Source: Neorhizobium vignae (GTDB taxonomy: Bacteria > Pseudomonadota > Alphaproteobacteria > Rhizobiales > Rhizobiaceae). Taken from it: a DNA stretch of 64,000 nucleotides. The DNA is taken from the NCBI RefSeq assembly GCF_000732195.1, contig NZ_JNNU01000013.1:1-64000 (forward strand). Reading direction: 5' to 3'. The first letter of the stretch is position 1; the number at the start of each line of letters is the position of its first letter. A program made the translations under genes and the position numbers. Below are positions 16,118 to 24,042 of the stretch, piece by piece. The notes beneath the pieces were generated by a model. It made no database searches and was not told where the DNA came from. It was given only the letters and a program-made list of their open reading frames with translations.

Positions 16118-17698
16118 TTACTTCGAGGACGCGACGTCCTGAGGCAGGGTATACTGATCGGCGCGGGCAGCGTAGGTCAGGCCCTTGCGCAGCGCCCAGA
16201 CCGGCACTTCGAAATGTACCGGAATGATGCCGTAGTCGGACAGAACCATCTCGTCGGCCTTCTGCAGCAGCTCTTTCCGGGCTTTGTCGTCCATTGTGGC
16301 GGATGCCTTGTCGAGAAGCGCGTCGAGTTCCGGATTGGAATAACGCCCGCCATTCGATGTGCCCGACCCCTTGGACGGCTCGCGGGTTCCGACCAGCGAC
16401 CGCAGCGTCGTGGACATCTCGCCTGTGGAATTGCCCCAGGCTGCGAGATAGGCGCTGTATTCGAAATTATCGCGGCTCTTGAAGAATACCGGCGGAGCGG
16501 CGGCGGCGACTTCGGCCTTGACGCCGGCACGCGTCCACATGGCGGCAATCGTCTGGGCGACGCGGGCGTCGTTGACGTAGCGGCCGTTCGGAGTGCCAAG
16601 CGTGATCTGGAAGCCGTTGGGATAGCCGGCTTCCGCAAGCAGGGCCTTGGCCTTGGCAGTGTCGACCGCCGGAGCGGCCTGGCGTGACTTGACCGCGCCG
16701 AACATCGGCTCGGGCAGCAAGTCTCCCGTGGCGACGGCGACGCCGCCCATCACCCGTTCGGCGATCGCCTTGCGATCGATGGCCAGCGAAAGCGCTTCGC
16801 GGACCCGCTTGTCCATCAGCGGGTTCTTGTTGCCCTGACCGGGAATGCCGGGGCTCGGTTCACCTTTCTGGTCCAGGGCGATGTAGACGATACGTGTACC
16901 GGGGGCTTCCGCGACCGACAGCTTGGGGTTCGTCTTGAACTGCTCCAGATCCGTTGTCGGCGGGTCTTCCATCATGTCGATATCGCCGGACAGGAGCGCA
17001 GCGGCGCGGGCCGCCGGATTGGTCATAGGACGATAGATCACCTTGTCCCATGCCGCCGGCTTGCCCCAATAGTTCGGATTGCGCTCCAGAACCAGATCTG
17101 CGCCCTTCTGCCAGGAAACGAACTTGAACGCGCCGGTGCCGACAAGTCCTTCACCACGGTTGAACTCGACGGTCGTCTTGCCTTCTGGAGCCGGGCCGGA
17201 CGCTGCCGCCTTCGACAGGACCGGCAGGTTGGCAATATCAGTGACCAGCAGGGGATAGGGCTGCTTTGTGGTGATACGCACGGTGTGCGCATCCGCTGCC
17301 TCCACTTTGGCGATCTGACGGGTGAACAGCGTGAAAGCCGTCGGGCTGTTCGGAACCTTGGGAATGCGATCGAACGTGAAAACCACATCGTCTGCAGTCA
17401 GCGGCGAGCCGTCGGAGAACTTTGCGTCCTTCCGCAAGGCGAATTCCCAGACGGTGTCGCTGGTCGCCTTCCAGTTCTCTGCCAGCGCCGGCTTGGGCAC
17501 CAGCTTCGGGTCCATCATCACAAGCGGATCGAACATGGCGAAGGTCACCTGCATGTTCGGCACGAGAACATGGAACTGAGGATCGAGTGAAGACGGTTCG
17601 GATTTGACGCCGATCTTCAGATCCGCGGCAGAAAGAGATAATGTGCCCATAAGAAGAAAAGCTGCCGAGGCGGCCAGCCTGGTTTTCACGAAATTCAT
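16118..17698 (-). CDS. Dipeptide/oligopeptide ABC transporter substrate-binding protein
   Basis: 526-residue periplasmic solute-binding protein of family 5. MNFVKTRLAASAAFLLMG opens a Sec signal peptide ending near LSAADLKIG. The family core is visible as LAENWKATSDTVWEFALRKDAKFSDGSPLTADDVVF and later VREALSLAIDRKAIAERV. The start at 17698 is chosen over an upstream in-frame ATG because it places the signal peptide at the terminus. The ligand class is uncertain since family 5 proteins also bind glycosides, nickel chelates and opines; the neighbouring M20 enzymes argue for a peptide-like or N-acyl amino acid ligand. Confidence 0.92.
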   Translation of the reverse strand: MNFVKTRLAASAAFLLMGTLSLSAADLKIGVKSEPSSLDPQFHVLVPNMQVTFAMFDPLVMMDPKLVPKPALAENWKATSDTVWEFALRKDAKFSDGSPLTADDVVFTFDRIPKVPNSPTAFTLFTRQIAKVEAADAHTVRITTKQPYPLLVTDIANLPVLSKAAASGPAPEGKTTVEFNRGEGLVGTGAFKFVSWQKGADLVLERNPNYWGKPAAWDKVIYRPMTNPAARAAALLSGDIDMMEDPPTTDLEQFKTNPKLSVAEAPGTRIVYIALDQKGEPSPGIPGQGNKNPLMDKRVREALSLAIDRKAIAERVMGGVAVATGDLLPEPMFGAVKSRQAAPAVDTAKAKALLAEAGYPNGFQITLGTPNGRYVNDARVAQTIAAMWTRAGVKAEVAAAAPPVFFKSRDNFEYSAYLAAWGNSTGEMSTTLRSLVGTREPSKGSGTSNGGRYSNPELDALLDKASATMDDKARKELLQKADEMVLSDYGIIPVHFEVPVWALRKGLTYAARADQYTLPQDVASSK

Positions 17699-17778
17699 AA
17701 TTTCACTCCATTTTCTGTCTTCGTTTTTGTATTTCTTCGAAGACGTTCCCATTGTAGCGATTGGCCCGGATAGGCCGG

Positions 17779-19200
17779 TTATTGGATCCGCAGGGCTCTT
17801 TCGACCCCCGTCATGACTTCACCGACGTCGATTGCCGCTCCCAACGATCTTGCGAGTTGGAAAAGCGGTTCGGCCGCCGCCGCGTGGCCGCTCCAGGTGC
17901 AGCACGTCTGAAATTTCGCCAGCAGATCGTCCCCGTTCAGTGGGTTCTCCGGCGAACCTTTCGGATGGCTGACCGTCGCCTCCAGGACCCCGCCGTCCTT
18001 CAGATAGACCCGTGTGGTCGCCTCGAAATTCGCGCCGTCGACCATCAGAGCATTGTCGTAAGCGATCAGGCGGATGCGAGGCAGCCACGCGGCAATCCGC
18101 TCATCCCTAACGCTTTCCGGGGTGAAGTGCTTGAGTTCGAGTGCTCCGTCGACCAGCATTCGCGCCATGCAATAGGTGCCGCTGAACCGCGCATGCATTT
18201 CATCGGCCGGACAGTCGAAGCGTAGATTCCGTTTTGCCATCTCGGGCAGAAACGTCTCGATCCGGTCGATCGCCTCCGGCGAAAAGCCCGGCCTTCTCTG
18301 CAGGACTTCCAGGGCATCGACGCTACGATGTACCGCCCCGCAGCAGGGGAAACGCTTTGCGAGCAGTCCGCTCGCCTCGATTTCCAGCGCCTTACCGAGA
18401 CCCTCGACCATGACTTCGGCACCAGTGTCGCCCGCCCCGGTCAGCGCCGCAAAACCCCAGTCGCCGGCAAGAGGGTCGTCGTTAGCACTGATACCGGCCA
18501 TGGCGAACCGAGCCGCAAGAACGGCATTCTTCGCAGCGAGCCCGGCATGGATCGGCTTCATCATGGAACCGAATTGCAGCTTCGAACCGGCTGCCATGCT
18601 GGTTGCCGCGCTCATTGCAGCAAGCGCCTGGTCCGGGGTGGCGCCCAGTAGCCGGGCGCAAGCCCCGGCAGTGCCGATGGCTCCGATCGTCGAAGTGGAA
18701 TGCCAGCCGCGCTCATAGTGAGCAGGCTGCATGAGACGGCCAATGCGCCCCTGGAGTTCCAGCCCGACGATGAATGCGTCGATAAGCGCGGCCCCATCGA
18801 TCCTGCGGCCATTCACCAGAGATAGAAGCGCGGGAGCGAGCACTGCCGTCGCATGAGTAAAAGCGGGCGCGAAATTGTCGTCAAAATCAAGTGCATGCGC
18901 CGCAGTTCCATTGATCAGGGCCGCCCAGGGCGCGCTTACTCTGCCGGATGCTCCGAACGCGAAGCATTGCCCCAGGCCATCTTCGGCTATCGCGTTGACG
19001 ACGAAACGGGTCGAAACGTCATTCATTCCGGCGATCATACACGCAGTGATATCCGAGAACGCGTCTTCACCGCGACGGTAGGCAAGCGGGCTGAAGTTGC
19101 ATGCATAGGCCGCCCACTCGGATAATATCCGAAGTGGTTTTCGCTCCTCGCCCATTTGAGAGGCTCTTTGCGCCATCACCGCGTTCATCGTCGTTCCCAT
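17779..19200 (-). CDS. MmgE/PrpD family protein, second copy
   Basis: 473-residue MmgE/PrpD protein, first gene of the minus-strand peptide-importer operon. The active-site block INGTAAHALDFDDNFAPAFTHATAVLAPALL, then ERGWHSTSTIGAIGTAGACARLLG and MKPIHAGLAAKNAVLAARFA, follow family order; KRFPCCGAVHRSVDAL is the C-terminal lid motif. It shares the fold with the protein at 6983-8374 but differs in sequence and belongs to a different operon, so the two may act on different stereoisomers or substrates (inference). Several close starts exist (19200, 19188, 19179); 19200 is a provisional choice and none has a strong ribosome-binding site. Confidence 0.87.
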   Translation of the reverse strand: MGTTMNAVMAQRASQMGEERKPLRILSEWAAYACNFSPLAYRRGEDAFSDITACMIAGMNDVSTRFVVNAIAEDGLGQCFAFGASGRVSAPWAALINGTAAHALDFDDNFAPAFTHATAVLAPALLSLVNGRRIDGAALIDAFIVGLELQGRIGRLMQPAHYERGWHSTSTIGAIGTAGACARLLGATPDQALAAMSAATSMAAGSKLQFGSMMKPIHAGLAAKNAVLAARFAMAGISANDDPLAGDWGFAALTGAGDTGAEVMVEGLGKALEIEASGLLAKRFPCCGAVHRSVDALEVLQRRPGFSPEAIDRIETFLPEMAKRNLRFDCPADEMHARFSGTYCMARMLVDGALELKHFTPESVRDERIAAWLPRIRLIAYDNALMVDGANFEATTRVYLKDGGVLEATVSHPKGSPENPLNGDDLLAKFQTCCTWSGHAAAAEPLFQLARSLGAAIDVGEVMTGVERALRIQ

Positions 19201-19432
19201 CCGGCATTCTTGCCAGTTATTGAGGCCGATGATGGCCAAAGGGATGGATATCGGCAAGAAACTAACTAGTCAGTCATGATGAATTTTAGTTATAATGGAA
19301 TGACTATGGATGAGCTTTGAGCTTCTCAATGCCGGATCGATACCCTCTGGGAAAAGCCGCCTGGGAGAGCAGAGGCGCTGCCAAGCGCCACTTGGATAAC
19401 CGTAAGTTATTGGACATGCGATCGGAGAGACC
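19201..19432. promoter_or_regulatory. Divergent regulatory region between MmgE/PrpD operon and LysR gene
   Basis: An AT-rich island at 19255-19310 in otherwise GC-rich DNA contains the inverted arms AACTAA (19260-19265) and TTAGTT (19286-19291) and a TATAAT hexamer at 19291-19296. It is the likely promoter and LysR-binding region for the minus-strand operon, but no complete -35/-10 pair could be assigned. Confidence 0.35.
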
Positions 19433-20335
19433 GTGGATCTGAGGCAGTTGAGAAATCTGGTTCTGGTGGCGCGTTATGCCAGCTTCGGGATCGCAGCCGA
19501 GAGATTGAATGTGACACAGCCCGCGCTCAGCAAGAGCATTCGCGCACTGGAAGCGTCGTTGGGCGTTCGTCTCCTGGATCGTGGCCCCTGGGGCGTCAAA
19601 CCAACTGACTATGGTCTGCGGCTGATCGAATATGGCGAGCTCGTGCTCTCCCTGACGGACGAGGCGCGGAACGAATTGGACGCCATGCGCGGTGCCCGCC
19701 GAGGCCGGTTACGCATCGGTGCGGTCACAACGGCAATGCGGGAAATCGTACCGACCGCCATCAAGCGATTTCTCAAAGCCCAGCCGGAAGTCGACGTTTC
19801 ACTCAACGAGGAACTCAGCTCGGCGCTTTATGATTCCCTGCTCAATGGCGCCATCGATATTGCCGTGATGGCCCGGCCAAAAGATATTTCCGAGGAGATC
19901 GAGTTTCTCAACTTGCTTGAAATTCCAGTCGACATCATTGCTGACCGCGATCATGAGCTCGTGAAGCTCCCCAAAGTGCACCTTGCCAACCTGATAGAAT
20001 ATCGTTGGGTGATCCCTGCTCGGCCTGAACCGGACCGGTTGGCGCTCGAGGCTCTGTTTGCTGCCGCGCAGCTTCCCCGCCCCCTTGCGATCTGCGAAAC
20101 AACCTCATCAACTTTCCAGATGTCGATGATCGCCGGCTCAAAATGGCTCAGCTATCTCACCCGAACAAGCGTGTTCGTGCAGGGACGCGACGCGCAGTTC
20201 GTGGCCCTTAAACTCGACAGCCGGACGTGGACCCGCAATATCGGCATAGCCTACCGGCGCCGGAGCGTCTTGCGGCCCGTGGTGATGTCATTCGCCAAGG
20301 AACTGGAAGCACTATGCGCGAAATCACCAGGATAA
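19433..20335 (+). CDS. LysR-family transcriptional regulator
   Basis: 300-residue LysR-type regulator with a GTG start (MDLRQLRNLVLVARYASFG) preceded by GGAGAGA. Residues 1-60 are the helix-turn-helix with ERLNVTQPALSKSIRALE; the effector domain follows from ~90. It is divergent from the MmgE/PrpD-Dpp-M20 operon and is its probable regulator. The alternative, that it controls the amide genes downstream, is less likely because those have their own AmiC/AmiR pair and are separated by a terminator. Confidence 0.92.
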   Translation: MDLRQLRNLVLVARYASFGIAAERLNVTQPALSKSIRALEASLGVRLLDRGPWGVKPTDYGLRLIEYGELVLSLTDEARNELDAMRGARRGRLRIGAVTTAMREIVPTAIKRFLKAQPEVDVSLNEELSSALYDSLLNGAIDIAVMARPKDISEEIEFLNLLEIPVDIIADRDHELVKLPKVHLANLIEYRWVIPARPEPDRLALEALFAAAQLPRPLAICETTSSTFQMSMIAGSKWLSYLTRTSVFVQGRDAQFVALKLDSRTWTRNIGIAYRRRSVLRPVVMSFAKELEALCAKSPG

Positions 20336-20563
20336 GGCTATAGCCCGGCCTGGAACGGGTTCGAACTTCCATGCATGCAATTGCGACGACTGCCTCCGGC
20401 AACATCGAATACGCCGACGGCGATGATCGCGATGAAAGGTGCTGCGATGCTCGTTGAGGATGCACGCCGATAACCATCGACGGCCTTTCGTTCCGCTATT
20501 GTCACCGGACACGGAAACTGACATCATGGCCTGGCAGGCTTCAACGGGCCGCTGATATTCCAT

Positions 20564-20577
20564 GAGCAGGGTAGCTC
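20564..20577 (+). promoter_or_regulatory. Candidate ANTAR (AmiR) RNA hairpin in the amiC leader
   Basis: GAGC (20564-20567) and GCTC (20574-20577) form a 4-bp stem around the six-base loop AGGGTA. The loop has A at position 1 and G at position 4, the two bases known to be conserved in hexaloops recognised by ANTAR proteins. The 3' arm is also part of the 5' arm of the terminator at 20573-20612, so the two structures exclude each other. A second upstream hexaloop (P1) was not found with confidence. Confidence 0.5.
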
Positions 20578-20612
20578 TCGACCGGAAACGGGCGGGAGCT
20601 TTTTTATTTTTT
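20573..20612 (+). terminator. Leader terminator (attenuator) upstream of amiC
   Basis: AGCTCTCG (20573-20580) pairs with CGGGAGCT (20593-20600) with one wobble; a nested CCG-GAAA-CGG hairpin fills the loop and T5-A-T6 follows. It ends only 8 bases before the amiC start, leaving no room for a promoter downstream. Transcripts of amiC must therefore read through it, which makes it an attenuator and not only the end of the LysR gene. Confidence 0.75.
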
Positions 20613-20620
20613 GGTGGGCG

Positions 20621-21772
20621 ATGATGCATTCAGAAAGCTGGCGGGTCGGCGTGCTGTTCTCCGAAACGGGTGTAACCGGAGCCGTGGAAAAAACACAAAG
20701 GGCCGCCACCTTGCTGGCGATCGACGAAATCAATGCGTCCGGCGGTGTGCTCGGCCGAGTGATCGAACCCATCGCCTATGATCCGCAATCGACGCCCAAT
20801 CGCTACAAGGAGCTTGCCGTCAAGCTTTGCGACGAAGACCGGGTCCGGATCGTTTTCGGTTGCCATATGTCGAGCACCCGCAAAGCCGTTCTGCCCGTCA
20901 TCGAGGCCCGTGATGCACTGCTGTTCTACCCTACGCTCTACGAGGGATTCGAATACTCCCGGCACTGCATATATACGGGCGCCGCTCCCAATCAAAACTC
21001 CGTTCAACTCGTCGACTTCCTGACCAAGCACTATGGAAAGCGGGTTTTCCTTGTGGGTTCGAACTACGTCTATCCTTATGAATCCAACCGTACGATCAGC
21101 GACCTGTTTCTTCAGGTGGGCGGACAGGTCCTGGACGAGATGTATGTTCCCCTGAACCTCAAGACCGAGGACGTCGCCAAGATCATCCGGCATATTCGCA
21201 CGGCACAGCCGGACGTCATCTATTCGACAATCGTCGGTGACGGTATCATTCCCTTCTACACAGCGTTCAAGGAGGCCGGATTCGATGCGGCGACGATGCC
21301 GATCGCGAGCCAATCGACAAGCGAGGCCGACGTGACCCGCATGCGACCGGACGTGGCCGAGGGGCATATCACCGCAGCCCCCTTCTTCGCGTCTCTGGAT
21401 ACACCCCGTGCCCGCGCCTTCGTCTCGGCTTATCAACATAGATACGGCCTGCAGATGCTGCCAACCGCTCCGGCCGAAGCGGCCTATTTCCAGGTTTATC
21501 TCTATGCGGCTGCTTTGCGGCGCGCCGGTGGCGACGGGCTTGAGCAGCTTCTGCCGGCACTCTACGATGTCGAATACGATGCACCGCAGGGGGCGGTGAA
21601 GATCGACCGGCTGACAAACCACACACATCTGTGGCCAAGAGTTGCAAGGGTGAATGCACAGGGCAGCTACGACATCGTCTACGATCCGTCGCTCCGGGTG
21701 GCGCCAGACCCGTTCATGCGCGAATATCGCCCGGACTTGACGCAGGCTTTCCCGCATCGTGTCCAGGTTTGA
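20621..21772 (+). CDS. amiC: AmiC-type amide sensor / negative regulator
   Basis: 383-residue cytoplasmic relative of periplasmic family-1 binding proteins with no signal peptide, as in Pseudomonas AmiC. It opens WRVGVLFSETGVTGAVEKTQ, then has VFGCHMSSTRKAVLPVIE and LLFYPTLYEGFEYS, the amide-binding cleft, and FLVGSNYVYPYESNR. In the known system AmiC binds AmiR and releases it when a short-chain amide is bound. It is followed by amiR after 12 bases. The protein is clearly homologous to the transporter binding protein at 22642-23892, with the same GSNYVYP and GCH-S segments, showing how the sensor arose. ATG 20621 is preceded by GGTGGGCG; 20624 is an alternative. Confidence 0.93.
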   Translation: MMHSESWRVGVLFSETGVTGAVEKTQRAATLLAIDEINASGGVLGRVIEPIAYDPQSTPNRYKELAVKLCDEDRVRIVFGCHMSSTRKAVLPVIEARDALLFYPTLYEGFEYSRHCIYTGAAPNQNSVQLVDFLTKHYGKRVFLVGSNYVYPYESNRTISDLFLQVGGQVLDEMYVPLNLKTEDVAKIIRHIRTAQPDVIYSTIVGDGIIPFYTAFKEAGFDAATMPIASQSTSEADVTRMRPDVAEGHITAAPFFASLDTPRARAFVSAYQHRYGLQMLPTAPAEAAYFQVYLYAAALRRAGGDGLEQLLPALYDVEYDAPQGAVKIDRLTNHTHLWPRVARVNAQGSYDIVYDPSLRVAPDPFMREYRPDLTQAFPHRVQV

Positions 21773-21784
21773 GAGGGAGCGACG

Positions 21785-22393
21785 ATGTCTTTCGCCCTTC
21801 TCAGGGATTTGCGGGATCTTAAGGTTCTGGTTATCCATCCCCGGACATCCGAGGGAGATTTTCTCGTCGATCACCTGCGCCGTATCGGTTGTACGGTCAG
21901 TTGCCTCTGGCCGGTGCCATCCGAACTGCCGCACGGCACCGATGTCGTCTTCCTTGCCATGGAAGATGAGGCGCGACCGGAAATCGAACGCCTGCTGAAG
22001 TCTTTCCCCAATCCTGCTCCGACCATGCTTGCCATCGTCGGTTACGAAAACCCCTCGACGTTGCAGATCGTTCTGGAAAGCGGCGCACTCGCCATTGTCG
22101 AAAGACCGATCAAACCCTTTGGTCTGCTGACCAATCTCGCCATCGCTCGCAACCTCTGGCTGGAGCGCCAAAAGCTCGTCAAGGAAGCACGCAAATACAA
22201 GCGCAAGGTTCTGGGAGACCAGAAACTTGCCAGGGCCAAAGCCATTCTGATGGCCAATCGCGGCACCAGCGAGAATGAGGCGTATCGCGAAATGCGCGAG
22301 CAGGCGATGGCTCGGCGCGTGCCGATTGATGAAATTGCCAATTCGATTATCAACGCCGAACAGCTATTGCGCCCGTCCCAAAAACATGATTAA
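21785..22393 (+). CDS. amiR: AmiR-type ANTAR antitermination regulator
   Basis: 202-residue RNA-binding antiterminator. Residues ~10-120 form a receiver-like domain lacking the phosphorylation aspartate pattern (LKVLVIHPRTSEGDF...), as in AmiR, which is regulated by AmiC and not by phosphorylation. Residues ~125-190 are a coiled coil plus ANTAR domain: LARAKAILMANRGTSENEAYREMREQAMARRVPIDEIA, with the conserved AK-LM...G.SE..AY..LR..AM core. Its RNA targets are probably the two hexaloop hairpins at 20564-20577 and 22491-22502, each overlapping a terminator. GAGAGGGAGC precedes the ATG. Confidence 0.93.
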   Translation: MSFALLRDLRDLKVLVIHPRTSEGDFLVDHLRRIGCTVSCLWPVPSELPHGTDVVFLAMEDEARPEIERLLKSFPNPAPTMLAIVGYENPSTLQIVLESGALAIVERPIKPFGLLTNLAIARNLWLERQKLVKEARKYKRKVLGDQKLARAKAILMANRGTSENEAYREMREQAMARRVPIDEIANSIINAEQLLRPSQKHD

Positions 22394-22401
22394 TTTTTCC
22401 C

Positions 22402-22419
22402 GTGTTTAGAATTAAACAC
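22402..22419 (+). repeat. Hexaloop hairpin in the ABC-operon leader
   Basis: GTGTTT and AAACAC form a perfect 6-bp stem around the six-base loop AGAATT, 9 bases after the amiR stop. The loop has A at position 1 but A, not G, at position 4, so it is only a weak candidate for the first ANTAR hairpin. It could instead shape the 3' end of the amiCR message. Confidence 0.35.
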
Positions 22420-22490
22420 CTCCGGCCCATCCCTTCGTTTGACGAAGCCATGCGCCGCTGTTGCACGCGGCACAGCCGTGATGCGGTGAT

Positions 22491-22502
22491 GGCAAGGGTG
22501 CC
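22491..22502 (+). promoter_or_regulatory. Candidate ANTAR (AmiR) RNA hairpin upstream of the importer operon
   Basis: GGC (22491-22493) and GCC (22500-22502) enclose the hexaloop AAGGGT, again with A at position 1 and G at position 4. The 3' arm runs into the 5' arm of the following terminator (CCCGC starting 22501), so AmiR binding would block terminator formation. The stem is short (3 bp, or 4 bp with a tetraloop instead), so this rests partly on the match with the amiC leader. Confidence 0.45.
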
Positions 22503-22533
22503 CGCAGGCTGTGACAGGCTTGGCGGGTTTTTT
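22501..22533 (+). terminator. Leader terminator (attenuator) before the amide ABC importer operon
   Basis: CCCGC (22501-22505) pairs with GCGGG (22523-22527), extended inward by AGGCT against AGGCTT pairing with one bulge, and is followed by T6 (22528-22533). It lies between amiR and the binding-protein gene. It can end amiCR transcription and, when AmiR is active, be read through into the importer and nitrilase genes. Confidence 0.7.
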
Positions 22534-22641
22534 GTTGTCTGCTGACAGTGACGTCAGTTCTCTACTTATTTCCGGCATGAAAGCCTCGCCGTTCTGCGGG
22601 CCGTGCCGCCGTGTGCGCCAATCAAAAAAAGGGGAACCAAG

Positions 22642-23892
22642 ATGGTGTTCAACAGACGTGAATTTCTCAAAACCGCAGCCACCGCTTCCGCCGCACTCGC
22701 CCTGCCGGCTCTCAGCAGCCGCGCCTTCGCCGCCGACCCCATCAAGGTCGGCGCGCTCTATTCACAGACGGGCGGGCTTTCGGTTGCCGAAAAGCTTCTG
22801 GCAAATGGCGTCATGATGGCCGTGGCCGAAATCAACGCGGGTGGCGGCGTTCTCGGTCGCCCGGTCGAGGTTGTCGTCGAAGATGGGGCTTCCGATCCGA
22901 AGACCTTCAGCGAAAAAGCCTCGAAACTGATCCTCAAGGACAAGATTTCGACCGTGTTCGGCTGCCACACATCGGCAAGCCGCAAGGCGGTGCTCCCGAT
23001 CTTCGAGCGGCGCGGCGCGATGCTGTTCTACCAAACGCATTACGAAGGCTTCGAGTGCTCGCGCAACGTCGTCTATTCCGGCGCCGTGCCGAACCAGCAG
23101 CTCTCCAACTACATCCCCTGGATCGTCCAGAAACTGGGCAAGAAGAAATTCTTCATCGTCGGTTCGAACTATGTCTATCCGCGCGAGATGGCAAAGGTTT
23201 CCAAGAAGCTGATCGAAGCCGCCGGCGCAACGTGGGTAGCGGACGAGTATCTGGAGCTTGGCCATTCGGAATGGGCCGTCATGGTCAGCAAGATCAAGGA
23301 GTCGGGCGCAGACGTGGTTCTGTCCAACGTCGTCGGCGACTCGATCATCGCCTTCTACCGCGAGTTCAAGAACCAGGGGCTCTCGCAGGAGGTTCTGCCG
23401 ATCTGCGCGACGGTCACCTCCGAAATCGAGATTGCAGCGATGGGAGCCGAATACGCCGCCGGCAGCTACACCTCATTCCCCTACTTCATGTCGATCGACA
23501 CACCGGCGAACAAGAGCTTCATCGACCGCTTCAGGACCTTCGTCAACGATCCGAAAGCCGTGACCTACCATTCTCTCGAAGCCGCCTATTTCCAGGTCTT
23601 TCTGTGGAAGCAGGCCGTCGAGAAAGCCGGCGATCTTTCTGCCGAAGCGATCCGGGCCGGCATTCGCGGCCAGACATACGAAGCGCCCGGCGGGAAGGTG
23701 ACCACCGACCCCGATAACCTGCATTGCTGGCTGACGCCGCGCATCGGACAATGGCAGGCGGACGGCCAGAGCAAGGTGGTGAACGCCTATCCGGCGCCGA
23801 TCAAGCCACTGCCCTATTCCGCCTATGGCGAGACGGAGAGCAATCTGTTCTGCACCAGCAACGGCCTCGACGCCGCAAAGCTCAAGGGCTGA
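22642..23892 (+). CDS. Urea/short-chain amide ABC transporter substrate-binding protein (UrtA/FmdD type)
   Basis: 416-residue periplasmic binding protein of the UrtA/FmdD group. The signal peptide begins FNRREFLKTAATASAALALP, with twin arginines, so export through Tat is likely; the mature protein starts near ADPIKVGALYSQTGG. AMLFYQTHYEGFECSRNVVYSG and GSNYVYPREM are family motifs of the amide/urea pocket. Start 22642 is preceded by AAAAAAAGGGGAAC. It is the first gene after the leader terminator and is followed by two permeases and two ATPases. Amide or urea are the likely ligands; the nitrilase at the operon end favours amides or nitriles. Confidence 0.92.
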   Translation: MVFNRREFLKTAATASAALALPALSSRAFAADPIKVGALYSQTGGLSVAEKLLANGVMMAVAEINAGGGVLGRPVEVVVEDGASDPKTFSEKASKLILKDKISTVFGCHTSASRKAVLPIFERRGAMLFYQTHYEGFECSRNVVYSGAVPNQQLSNYIPWIVQKLGKKKFFIVGSNYVYPREMAKVSKKLIEAAGATWVADEYLELGHSEWAVMVSKIKESGADVVLSNVVGDSIIAFYREFKNQGLSQEVLPICATVTSEIEIAAMGAEYAAGSYTSFPYFMSIDTPANKSFIDRFRTFVNDPKAVTYHSLEAAYFQVFLWKQAVEKAGDLSAEAIRAGIRGQTYEAPGGKVTTDPDNLHCWLTPRIGQWQADGQSKVVNAYPAPIKPLPYSAYGETESNLFCTSNGLDAAKLKG

Positions 23893-23906
23893 TCCCTCCC
23901 CCCGTC

Positions 23907-23932
23907 GTCCCGCTATCCATGGATGGCGGGAC
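23907..23932. repeat. 26-bp near-perfect palindrome between binding-protein and permease genes
   Basis: GTCCCGC and GCGGGAC flank the self-complementary ATCCATGGAT, giving a long hairpin with one T-G pair on each side of the centre. No T-run follows. Its position after the binding-protein gene suits a structure that stabilises the upstream message and lowers expression of the membrane components, which is common in ABC importer operons (inference). Confidence 0.6.
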
Positions 23933-24042
23933 TAAGTCTCGGCAAGGCGGGTTATCCTCTTCTTCCGCAAGCTGACATTCTGCCTTCAGGATGGAGATGG
24001 CGCAGAAGAGTTAAGCCCGCCCTTCTCACCAATGGGGGCATC

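Noticed and set aside
20630..22171. A 513-codon minus-strand frame over amiC and amiR
   Set aside because: It is antisense to both recognised genes, has no ribosome-binding site and no family resemblance.
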